A stretch of DNA of 19,631 nucleotides from the NCBI GenBank assembly GCA_007026445.1, contig VDMD01000264.1, positions 1 through 19,631 of the forward strand, given 5' to 3'. Under the pieces are notes generated by a model. That model worked only from the letters and a program-made list of their open reading frames with translations, was not told the origin of the DNA and searched no databases. This DNA is from Schizophyllum amplum. Lineage: Eukaryota; Basidiomycota; Agaricomycetes; Agaricales; Schizophyllaceae. Position numbers and translations under genes: made by a program. Shown piece after piece: positions 8,633 through 17,892 of the stretch (positions are counted from its first letter, which is position 1; each line of letters opens with the position of its first letter).

Positions 8633-11600
8633 ATGTCGCCTCGAATCGTGCAATGCACGGTCCAGCAATTTTTCGATGCCTACCACCCTGCATGGGCATG
8701 CATCGAGTCCCTCGGGACCGAGCGCATCGCCGCGCGTGTGATCAGCGAGGGGGTGCTCGTTGCGCAAGGGTGGGCGAACTTATCAGACGGAGGAGGCGCC
8801 AGTCTCGAAGCGATCCAGGAGATCTTCGCGAAAGTTGCGGCAGCCGCGCAGGACATGGAGCCTGAGCTCTTCGACGACGATATGCAGACAGCGGACTTGC
8901 AGTGTCTTGATGGCGGCCATGTCTGTGTTGAGTCAGGCAATGGCACCCTGCGCACAGTTCGCATCGACGGCGTCACGGTCTTGCGCGATGCCAGCCCTCG
9001 TTGCGAGCCGGGATGCCACAGCGGATGTGCGTCGGACGAGCCGATATGCGGCGCTCAAGAGGAAACTGTATATGGCGCAGACGTTGGAATCACCCTACAC
9101 TGGGCTCCCCGCGACTGCGAGAAGGCAGGAGTGCAGGTGAACTTTCTTTGCTAGGCGGTATTGAGAGGATTCTAATTGTCTTCCCAGAACATGAAGAAGT
9201 CCATGGCGACCGCTAGTTTCCTTCTTGGCAATGACAGTCGGCGAATATCTGTAACTTCAGTCCTGATGGAGGGGACAAAAGCGCGTCTGATTCGTAATTC
9301 GCGCTCTCACTCGGTGGTCACAGAGGCTTTTGACGTCGACGAGGTACGTCTGACATGTCGTTCTCTCCAGTTTTCACTTGATTAATGTCAGTTTCCAGTG
9401 CTACGAAGAGGCCATTCGCTTCATGCTCTTCACACAGTACGCGTCAGAGGAGGAACTTGGGTTCGACCCCAAGGTCACTCGCGTCGCCGACGCAGACGGC
9501 AACCTTCAGTACCAGTTCCATCTAAAGCACACGGACGAGGACATCGAGCGGACATACCAGACTGTCTCCGTGCGCAAGGCGGCGACTGTGACTACGCGGC
9601 TGCACTGCAGCACGAAGGCCGTATATCTTGTGCGGCCCGCGATGAAAGATGATGGTCTTTCGGTCGTCGAGGATGCTCTCGACCGCATCCTGTACGATGG
9701 CCATCAGCCCGGAAATCGACCCGACGAACATGTCATTTTGGAAAAGATGCGCAAGCAGATGAAGGGCCACGCACGCAGCGACGAGGAGCGACGCATGATC
9801 GACGACGCCATTGTGACTGTTTTGGCCAATGAGGCGATAGACCGCGAGGCAACGTATCGCTCGCCGAGCGCTGGGGAGGATCTGCTCTTTGTTCCTTATG
9901 TTCGACAACGCACGGTTTTCGGGGAGTTCGGTGAAGACCTGAGCGACGTCAAGGACCCGGCTTTATTCTATTTTGCCCTCGGGCAATTTTGCAAGGGTAA
10001 GTCTTGACAACCATAAGAGGAATAATATTGACAATCATTGTAGTGCTCAGGCAAATGCGCCGCGCTGGTCATATACACCGCGACATCAGCCCCGGGTACT
10101 TCTACGTGTTTGCTCGGATGAGGTGGCACGAGCGCTTGAATGGACAGAAACTCGTGGATTTGTACATGTGCAAGCTAGGGGGCTTTGCTCGAACCAAGGC
10201 GTACAAAAGTCTTAGTATCGACAGCGATGCAGTGAGTGCTGTGCCTGCTTTTTTGGGTTTCTTCATACTTACAGAATTTGCCTTACAGGACAACACCTCT
10301 GGTCCTTACACGGCCATCGAAGTTCAGGCCGCTCGCCACCTTTTCTACCGCGACGACGCGCCCGTCGCCCTTCTTGCTCGTCACCACTTCGCGCCCAACT
10401 GTTTCCATGACTTGGAGTCTGTGCTCTGGATCGCCCTCGAGTTCGCGCTGCAGCGTGTTTCTCGGGATGTTCTCAACAATGTCCCATGGGAGGAGCTCGT
10501 CAGCATAGTCCGATGGCAGCGCGACTACCTACAACTCCTCTTCAGGCCAGAGAATTTCGGATCGGCTACTCGTCAGAAACTTATGTTTGGCAACGAACAC
10601 GAGTGCAAACTCGTCAGGAACGGACTCGAACGCGCGTACGGGGTATCGTCACCCGTGCCGCAATTGGTCGACCTGATTTATGCTCTCGGCAAGGCCTACA
10701 TGATGGTGGAAGAGCAGTACATTGACACGGACCTGGAAGCAAACCCGCAAGCGGACCAGGTACCGTATAAGAAGCTGCCCTTCATGCGTTCACCGCGCAA
10801 ATCTACGAGGAAATGGAGAAGACCTTTCAACAGATCAGTGACTCATCCGCTGGTGCGGAGGACGAGCTTGTCGCGTTGGACGACCTTCCCTTGGATCTGC
10901 CGGTACACGACGAAATCGAGGACTTGTTGAGCGGGGTTGATGCAAGGCTTCTGGTGCTCGCGCAGGAGCAGGAGGCCGCGCAGGAGCATGCAGTCCATGC
11001 TCGCGGTGTACGCAAAGAGGGACTCTATGGACCCATGGCTGACCGTCGCTTCCCCTCACAATGGTGCTATGAGGACGATACCCCACCCACTTCGCCTGAA
11101 GAATTCATTGCGGAGCCGAAGGCAATCGTTGCGGAACGCGAGCAACCGCCACGGAACCCACGACACCCAGGGCCGCCGTCCGCCGCGTCCGGTTTCTGCT
11201 ACCAGAAGAGGAGGGGAGGTTTGGCCAGGGTCTCCAGACGAAGAGCCGCCGCTGGATACTGTTTCCGGTTGGCGGAGGCAAGGGCATGGAGGTCCAATGG
11301 GGAACTGTCGCCATGTCAAGCATTGGTCCTTGACGAGTGGCCTCCAAGAAGACGACGCCCCAACCTCTTCACCAAAGCAACTCGCTGAGAAGGCTAATGC
11401 TGGTACGTCCCGCATGCGATCTGAGCTGCCGGACGGCGAGAAGGAGAACGTTCGGCCACAATCTGTGACGACAGTCGTCAAAGAACCGCAGGATGCTGCG
11501 CCTCGCACGCTGAAGCAAGGCCTCGACATTCCTGCGGACGATCGTCGCTCCCTCGAGGAGTGGTGTTCAGAGGACACGGATGAAGATGCGGGACCTGCTG

Positions 11601-11764
11601 CTCCTTCCGCGCCAGGGCCTGTCCTTGTCGCGGCGTCCCAAGAGCCCACCAAGGCGGCCCAAGTTGGCGCTCCTCGCACGCCCAAGAAAGCTGGGCTGTA
11701 TGGAAATCAGCGGCGCATTCCGTCTCGCTTGAATAATGATGCTGTGCGTAGGAAAGACTACTAG
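8633..11764 (+). CDS. FunK1-family fungal protein kinase-like protein with repeat tail; frame interrupted
   Basis: Exons 8633-9136, 9188-9343, 9399-9996, 10044-10231 and 10289-11764; introns of 51, 55, 47 and 57 bp. FunK1 signatures: YASEEELGFDP and VTRVADADGNLQYQF, the catalytic-loop-like HRDISPG, EVQAARHLFY, and HDLESVLWI. The residue after HRDISPG is Tyr where I expect the metal-binding Asn, and the DFG-like site reads KLGGFAR with Gly for Asp, so catalysis is doubtful. Breaks: around 8985-9130 frame 3 looks more protein-like (RYAALKRKLYMAQTLESPYTG) than the splice-consistent frame 2; at 10768-10770 one more A would lead into EAALHAFTAQIYEEMEK in frame 1; between about 11100 and 11230 coding returns to frame 2 up to the TAG at 11762-11764. 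The tail after the kinase domain is disordered and contains repeats. Biological role of FunK1 proteins is largely unknown. Confidence 0.8.
11012..11730 (+). repeat. Degenerate protein repeats in the FunK1 tail
   Basis: Three to four related modules can be aligned by eye. Copy 1 (about 11012-11095): RKEGLYGPMADRRFPSQWCY then EDDTPPTSP. Copy 2 (about 11270-11375, partly out of frame): RQGHGGPMGNCRHVKHW, then LDEWPP in frame 1 and EDDAPTSSP in frame 2. Copy 3 (about 11512-11600): KQGLDIPADDRRSLEEWCSE. Copy 4 (about 11684-11730, short): KKAGLYGNQRRIPSR. Shared core: Gly-Leu-Tyr-Gly, an Asp-Arg-Arg, a Trp-Cys pair and an acidic-Pro end. Spacing is about 170-260 bp. Copy 2 is weaker than the others. 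Confidence 0.55.
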
Positions 11765-11953
11765 TGTAGTGGCGGATGTAGAGCAGTAACGGGCCCTGGC
11801 AGCGTAGTATTACTAGAAATGTACCCAAACCGAAAAGCTTGCTTTGAGTCGACATTGGACTGGTGGCGCAGTACAGTTGTCAGCTGTTTTGGCTCAAGAC
11901 GCAACTTCAGACACTCAAACCTATCATCGACGACCGTGTGGCGCCCGCATGAC

Positions 11954-11969
11954 GTGTGCCAGGGCACAC
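11954..11969. repeat. Inverted repeat gtgtgcc-ag-ggcacac
   Basis: Two perfect 7-bp arms with a 2-bp spacer. It could be a dimeric transcription-factor site or part of the FunK1 3' end. It is too short to exclude chance in 1 kb of GC-rich DNA. Confidence 0.4.
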
Positions 11970-12424
11970 CATGCAGCCGCTATGAGGGTCTACATACTTA
12001 GGGTAGATTATCGCCAACTTTGACAGAGTCAGACAAATGTTTCCGAGCACCAACCCCTTGACGTCTGACGCTAGAACAGCTGGGCGGCCAAAAACATCTC
12101 TTCGGCATCTCCCGATGTACCAAGCCGCGGCAAGTCCGAAAGTGGTAGTCCTTGTCTTGTCCTTGACGATGACCAGGAGTTGACCTGTCACCACCGATGA
12201 CCAACGTCCCTCAAGACCCTCGCAACAGCCCTCCGAGCTTGAGCCTTTCATTTTCGCGGTTCCTGGCGACGATCAGAGTCAGGTGTACCCGCCCGGTCGG
12301 GGTGCTGGCAAGCCCTCCAAAGGTTCAAAGGCGCCCGCCCGCTCCCAACTTCGCTCCTGTCCGACGCCTGTTGCCAACTTGCAGTTGCTTGTCTGTCTTG
12401 ACCTGCTGAACTTTCACCTGGCGC

Positions 12425-12462
12425 CCCGCATGCTTGTATCCCGTATGCGGGTCCCGCATGCT
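12425..12462. repeat. Paired direct and inverted repeat around cccgcatgct
   Basis: The decamer cccgcatgct occurs at 12425-12434 and again at 12453-12462. The second copy is also the arm of a near-perfect hairpin with gtatgcggg (12443-12451, 8 of 9 pairs, 1-base loop). The cluster lies about 310-350 bp before the CAP start codon and could be an operator; no factor is proposed. Confidence 0.4.
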
Positions 12463-12593
12463 CACACCGTTGTCCGAGTGATGCCGTCTGACAGCGCCCT
12501 CTTACACGCTTGATCATGAAGTTGTATGGTGTCCCCGCAACCGCCCCTGCAGCGCCCTGGCAACCCGTGTCCCCGACGCCCGTCCGTGGTCAG

Positions 12594-12602
12594 TACATAT
12601 AG
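12594..12602 (+). promoter_or_regulatory. TATA-like element of the CAP gene
   Basis: The sequence tacatatag lies about 172 bp before the ATG at 12774 and is followed by a CT-rich tract (ttgactcctctttcttgacc), the usual arrangement for strongly expressed fungal secreted-protein genes. Confidence 0.4.
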
Positions 12603-12773
12603 CGGTGTAAGGGGGCGTGGAGGATCATCACCTGTTTTCCGCTATCCTCTTGACTCCTCTTTCTTGACCTTTGGCTGCTTGCTGGCCTGTACATTCGTTC
12701 GCTTCAATCGACGACGTTCTTTTTTCTGACTTCGACAACTTCAACGTCGACCGACACCTACCTCTTCGTCAAC

Positions 12774-13791
12774 ATGTTGAACACCTTCACCGTTTTCGCC
12801 GCTCTGGCGCTGTCCGCGGCCGCGGGGCCTGTACACCCGGCGCCCAATGCGTGAGTTGGGTTGTCTTCGTTGCAGTGACATTCCCCAGTCGCTTGTCCAC
12901 CTCATAAGCCCTGGTGCACTTCAGCAATTGCAACCACTGCACCCTTCATCGCATCAGGTACTAACATTCTCCCAGCGACACCGCCGCCGTCTACAACTTC
13001 AGCGGCTGGGGCGGCAACTGGGGCAACTGGGGCGAGTGGGGCAACTGGGGCAGCGGCGGGGATGCTAGCGGCGTGTCCGCCTTCCCCAGCGCGTCCGGTG
13101 CTGCGAGCTCGGCCACCGCCACCGTCGCGGCATCGTCGTCCGCTGCGGCCCCCTCCTCCGCCGTCTCGTCCTCCGTTGCGGCTCCGTCCTCCGTTGCCTC
13201 CTCCGCCGAGGCTCCCTCCTCCATCGCCTCCTCCGCCGCGTCCAGCCCTTCCGCCGTCTCCGCCCAGGTCACCGACGACCAGCAGGCATACCTCGACGGG
13301 CACAACAACGAGCGCGCGAAGCACGGCGCGGCCGCGCTCACGTGGTCCGCGGACCTCGCCTCCTACGCGCAGAACTACGGCGCGCAGTGCGTGTGGGAGC
13401 ACTCGGGTGGGCAGTATGGGGAGAACTTGGCCGCGGGCACGGGCTTGAGCATCGCGGATGCGATTCAGATGTGGAACAACGAGGCTGGTGAGCAACTTGT
13501 CGATTGTGGTCGAAGGAAGAGGGATGCTGATGATGATTTCTTTTCTCAGCCGACTATGACGCGAGCAACCCGCAATACTCGCACTGGACGCAGGTGGTGT
13601 GGAAGGGCACGACAGAGGTGGGCTGCGCGATGACGACCTGCGGGAGCATCGCCGGTATGGATGTGAGTCCGGCCTGCTTCATTTCCGTTGATTTTACTGA
13701 CTGGCATATCTAGAACGGCAACTTCTATGTCTGCTCGTACAACCCGCCGGGTAACTACATCGGCGAGTTTGGCGAGAACGTCCAGCCTTGA
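12774..13791 (+). CDS. Secreted CAP/PR-1 (SCP/TAPS, Pry-like) protein
   Basis: Four exons (12774-12850, 12976-13487, 13550-13662, 13714-13791) encode 259 residues with no frame problem; intron 1 is unusually long (125 bp), the others 62 and 51 bp. Residues 1-18 (MLNTFTVFAALALSAAAG) are a signal peptide. A short Trp-Gly tract (GNWGNWGEWGNWG) and a long Ser/Ala-rich, probably O-mannosylated linker follow. The CAP domain fills the second half: HNNERAKHGAAALTW, EHSGGQYGENLA, SHWTQVVWKGTTEVGC and YVCSYNPPGNYIGEF match the CAP signatures, and the His/Glu/His residues of the CAP cleft are present (HNNER, WEHS, SHW). Four Cys in the domain can form two disulfides. Yeast Pry relatives bind and export sterols and fatty acids; that role here is inference. 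TATA-like element and CT-rich leader suggest regulated expression. Confidence 0.95.
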
Positions 13792-14282
13792 ATGGCCCGC
13801 CTTCGAGGTCAGTCAATGAGCGACACTTCGGCAGTTCCCAGGTGATTCTGCCGAGTGACGCGCAATGAATTACCATCCACGCTTTGTCTACGCTGGTGTT
13901 CCGGCTGGGTAGCTCATGACTAGCGTTCATCTGGTGTGGCGAGTCGTATATGTACGCCTATGTAGTATCATTTGTATTTATTGGGTTGATCAGCATTTTT
14001 GCCTAAACGAGAACAATTGAAGTCTGATCCCGCGTGTCACATGGGCGGCAGCATACTGCCTTGAGGATCGTCTCTTCGCGCCCTCTTCGCGTCCTCTCAA
14101 ATCCACAGACGGGCGCCACGCGTGGACCAGGAGAGGATGACGATGTGGACGGCTAGCGCGTCGACGTCACTGCATGACGTAGTCACCTCCCTGCGCGATG
14201 ATTCTCGTCTTTAACTTCGCACCAGCGTTCCCGCTGTTGCCAACTACCTTCCCCGTCGTCGTCGTCGTCGTCGTCGTCGCCC
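13792..14282 (+). other. Intergenic: CAP 3' flank and ErdS promoter
   Basis: No protein-like ORF. The first part is AT-richer 3' flank (tatgtagtatcatttgtatttattggg). Two short repeats are seen: cgcgccctcttcgcgtcctct near 14078-14098 holds a doubled ctcttcgcg-like unit, and a CGT microsatellite lies directly before the ErdS ATG. No TATA box was found for ErdS. Confidence 0.5.
14254..14279 (+). repeat. (CGT)8-9 microsatellite in the ErdS leader
   Basis: Twenty-six bases of pure CGT repeat end three bases before the start codon at 14283. Length change here would alter the leader but not the protein. Confidence 0.9.
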
Positions 14283-17200
14283 ATGTCGCGCTTCCTCGAT
14301 AAAGTCAAGAGCCTCCGGCGCTCGCAACCCACCAAGAGCCGACGGACCTCAGCCCGAAAGCGACGCCGAGAACGTCGATGCAGAATGGCAATCGAAAGGA
14401 TAGGTCGAAGAGCCGCGCGAACTCGCGCGACGAGTCCCGTCCGCGCAAGATTGAGGAGATAGAGCGCGTCGTTGCCGAGAAGGAGCCCGAGGAAGTACGC
14501 GAGCGATACGGTAGAATGCCGCTCGTTGTGAGCGAGGAGGACGTGAAGGACGTGGCGCTGACGAGCCTCGACACGATCTCCGCCAAGTCGATCGGCGAAA
14601 CGATCACATTCCGCGCACGCCTCCATGCGCGACGGAACATGAGCTCAAAGCTCGCCTTCTTCGTCTTCCGCCAGAACACCGTCACTTTCCAGGGCGTACT
14701 TGAGGAGGCGCACGAGCTCGAGACGGACTCGCTCTTCATCCAATGGTCGGAGCACATCCAACCTGAGGCCATCCTCCAGGTGTCCGGCTACCTCAAAGCG
14801 CCGAAGCAGACCGTCAAGTACGCATCACTGCACGACGTCGAGCTTGCAATCAAGGAAATGCACATCGTTGCAGAGCCGACAGCCAGCCTCCCCTTCCGCC
14901 CGTACCAGGTGAACGCGAGCGATCACACCCGTCTCGAGCACCGCGTAGTCGACCTCCGCGCCCCCGCTTCCAACGCCCTCTTCCGCCTCAACGCGGCCGT
15001 TTGCCGCTACTTCCGCAACTACCTCGATGGGCAGGGCTTCATCGCCCCCCCCCCAAGCTCCCCCGACCGAGTCTGGCTCCAGCGTCTTCACCGTCGAGTA
15101 CTTCGGCCGCAAGGCCTTCCTCGCGCAGAGTCCACAGCTCGCGAAGCAAATGGCCATCTCCTCGGATATGGGACGTGTCTTCGAGATTGGCCCAGTCTTC
15201 CGCGCGGAGAACTCGAATACTCATCGACATCTCACCGAGTACACGGGACTGGACGTGGAGATGGCGTTTAAGCACCATTAGACCATGTACCTTCTCATCG
15301 ACCTCATCAAGTCTATCTTCAAGAACGTGTACGCGAACTGCCGACCTCAGATCGAGGCCCTCAAGGAGGCATTCCCTCACGATGACCTCGTATGGACGGA
15401 GGAAACGCCAGTCATTCCATTCGCGGAGGGTATCCGAATGCTCAAGGAGAGCGGCTGGGAAGGCGACGTGCGTGACGCACCTGCACGATCGTTCGCGTTG
15501 ACTTACTCTTGCTGCAGGTGTCCGAGGATGACGATCTGGGTACCCGCGACGAGATCCGCCTTGGCGAGCTCGTCAAGGAAAAGTATAACGTACGTATATA
15601 CCTTTGTCCCGTTTGCAGTCTTGTGCTCAGCAACTTTGTAGACCGACTTCTACGTCTTGGACAAGTTCCCCGTGGCTGCCCGACCCTTCTACGCCATGCT
15701 TGATCCAAACGACAAGCGCTTCACGAACAGCTTTGATATGTTCATTCGCGGGCAGGGTAGGTGTTGTCCTTAACAGCGCTCGCGACCTCGCCTCACTTTT
15801 GAATGACAGAAATCCTTACTGGCGGGCAACGCATTCACGAGCCGGGCGCGCTGTTGAGGCGAATGCGCGACGCAGGTATCGTTCCTGCAGGTTCGTTAGA
15901 GGAGTATATGAAGGCATTCGAATGGGGCTGCCCTCCACATGCCGGCGCTGGACTCGGTCTTGAGCGCGTCATCATGCTCATGTTCAAGCTGGGTAACATC
16001 AGGTTTGCCAGCATGTTCCCGCGCGACCCGAAGAGCTTGCCAGAGAAGGTATGTCTTTCGGCGAAGCTGGCGAAATGACCTTTTAATGACCGCGCGTACA
16101 GGTGATGCCGCCGCCGCCCTCTTCCACCCCGATTGCGACACGACCCATCCACCTTGGGTCAAGAAGCCCTTGGCGGAGGCGCAGACGGGTACCGTCGCGA
16201 CCACTGCTAGCTCGTCGCCCTCAAGTAGCAGCATCCTTGCGGCTCCGCAGACAGAGCTGACGGACGAGGAGATCGAGCGGTTGATGCCCCTCACGCATCT
16301 TATCGCAAACTACGGCGACGCATCCAACACGAGCGCGCTGGACCAGCGCTATAGAGTATGGCGTTCGCGTACGAGTGGCGCGGCGGTCGGATACTCGAAG
16401 GGCAAGGGCGGTTACGTAATCGTTGTTGGGAACCCGTTGTCGACGTCAGCCAGTACAAGGAGACGATCGACGAGTTTTTGCCATGGCTCAAGAAGCACGT
16501 GGGGAAGCCAATCTGGATTCTGGTTTCCGGTGAGGTGAGTAATGACCTATCGTTAAGAGGACGCTGCAGGCTTATAATCATGCGTAGGTCGAGCGTATTC
16601 TCGCAGAGAACTACGACTGGCGATGCATCTCCTGCGTCGCAGAAGACCGCATTGACCCGAAGGTCAACCGCGGGCACGACGACGCGGTGTCATGCGCAAG
16701 GCTCGTCACGCAAAGCGAGCCGCGATGCATGTCGTACAAACGCAGCAAGGCCAGCTCCCTGCACCTGAGTTGATGGAGAGGGTCGACAAGCGCATCGAGG
16801 AATGGAAAAACAGTACGCACGACCCAGTTTACCGTAGAACGTCACCTTAACCCGCATACGCAGACCGCAACACGTCGGGCAAGCAGGTGCATCTTACGGA
16901 CGTCGCGCCGTGGGTCGATTTCGAACACCGCACGTACTTCATCGCGCTCGGCCCCGCGTCCGGACACGACGCCGCACAGGCAGAGAAGGCTGGTGGTGTG
17001 ACTGGGGTGAAGACGGCCCGAAGATCGACACCGAGGAGGTCGTGCATGGACTCGTCGTGCTTGCGCAGCTGTCGCGCAAGCACGGGTACCAGATTAAATG
17101 GGCCATGGAGTTCCCGGATGCGATCTCCGGAACTACCGAGGTGGGTCCTAGCTTTTGCAGTATTCTATGTGAGGTCTGACAAAAATTTGGTATAGGCGAC

Positions 17201-17892
17201 TGTATTGGAAGCTCTCGATTGGGCGTCGGAGCACGGCGCGGAGAGCGTCACCTTCGGCACCGTGCTACCGCGCACGTCGAGATCGACGCCAAGCACGGCC
17301 TCGCGGGCAAGCGTGTCCTGATCAAGATGCTTCAGCATACCTACCACACTATCGCCACCGAGTTGAAGCTGCTCAACAAGAGCGAGTTCCGGTTCGTAGC
17401 ATCGTAAAACTGCCTTCTCTTCCTTTCTTAATATTTTATAGGCACAAGATGGGCGCGAACGAGGACCCCGTTTGGCTATGCTTCCCCAAGCGCAGCCTAG
17501 GCCCGCGCGGTATTCGTGCTCTCATCGCATTCTTCCAAGGAGGCGAGGATACCGATAGCAAGAAGGACAGGGAAACCAGTCACACCAATGGCCTACAATG
17601 GTCCTCAACGCGCGAGAGCGTCGACGCGAGAGCCCGCTCGGCGCCCACGCCGACGGACGTCGCAGGCAACTACGCGCTTGCTCCGATGGTGTCGCTGAAG
17701 GAGCACCCGGACCCGAGCAAGGACACGATATCGGGAGTGCGTTCCCAGTTCTCGGGCGCGAGCGACACGGAGGAGACGGAGGAGGAAGATTACGACGGCG
17801 ATGTGTACGAGTATGGGCGCGCGGATATCGACCGCGCGCGGGATAAGCACGTCAAGAACGTGGGTGGCTTGGAGGAGGCCCCTAAGGAGTAG
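14283..17892 (+). CDS. erdS: AspRS-DUF2156 fusion, ergosteryl-aspartate synthase (ErdS); several lesions
   Basis: ErdS charges tRNA-Asp, then its DUF2156 (GNAT-like) domain moves Asp from the tRNA to the 3-beta-OH of ergosterol. Nine exons: 14283-15467, 15518-15589, 15642-15756, 15810-16048, 16102-16534, 16588-16812, 16864-17140, 17196-17391, 17442-17892; introns 50-55 bp. AspRS part: anticodon-binding fold, [10 protein letters not shown], motif 2 [19 protein letters not shown], motif 3 [15 protein letters not shown]2156 part: [18 protein letters not shown], then [64 protein letters not shown]. The tail is acidic and disordered. As written it cannot be read through: frame steps near 14333, 15045-15054 (ten C), 16102, 16440, 16687, 16995 and 17261, and a TAG at 15279-15281. 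Most steps fit one missing base, often G. The motif 1 segment after GFI is replaced by Pro-rich sequence. A plain cytosolic AspRS is excluded by the fused domain. Confidence 0.9.

Larger units (their letters stand above)
11765..12773 (+). other. Intergenic: long promoter region of the CAP gene
   Basis: About 1 kb without a convincing gene. A 114-residue minus-strand ORF (12251-11907) has no recognisable motif and is probably chance. The stretch holds a perfect 7-bp hairpin at 11954-11969, a repeat/hairpin cluster at 12425-12462, a TATA-like element near 12594, and a pyrimidine-rich leader before the ATG. Confidence 0.5.

Noticed and set aside
11907..12251. 114-residue minus-strand ORF in the long intergenic region
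   Set aside because: No domain, no clear splice or promoter context, and composition near random. Kept as unlikely gene.
12902..13495. 197-residue minus-strand ORF over the CAP gene, Gly/Ala/Arg-rich
   Set aside because: It is the antisense shadow of the Ser/Ala linker; it has no motif, and the plus strand has a complete CAP protein.
14254..14279. CGT run as coding repeat of ErdS
   Set aside because: It lies just before the best ATG (14283), whose [10 protein letters not shown] start suits the family; upstream codons have no other Met in frame.
14283..16048. Stand-alone cytosolic AspRS (DPS1)
   Set aside because: The exon chain continues without a stop-and-start into DUF2156-like sequence, the ErdS architecture.
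361..17265. Programmed ribosomal frameshifting as cause of the frame steps
   Set aside because: The sites share no slippery heptamer or downstream structure and occur in unrelated genes; indels are simpler.
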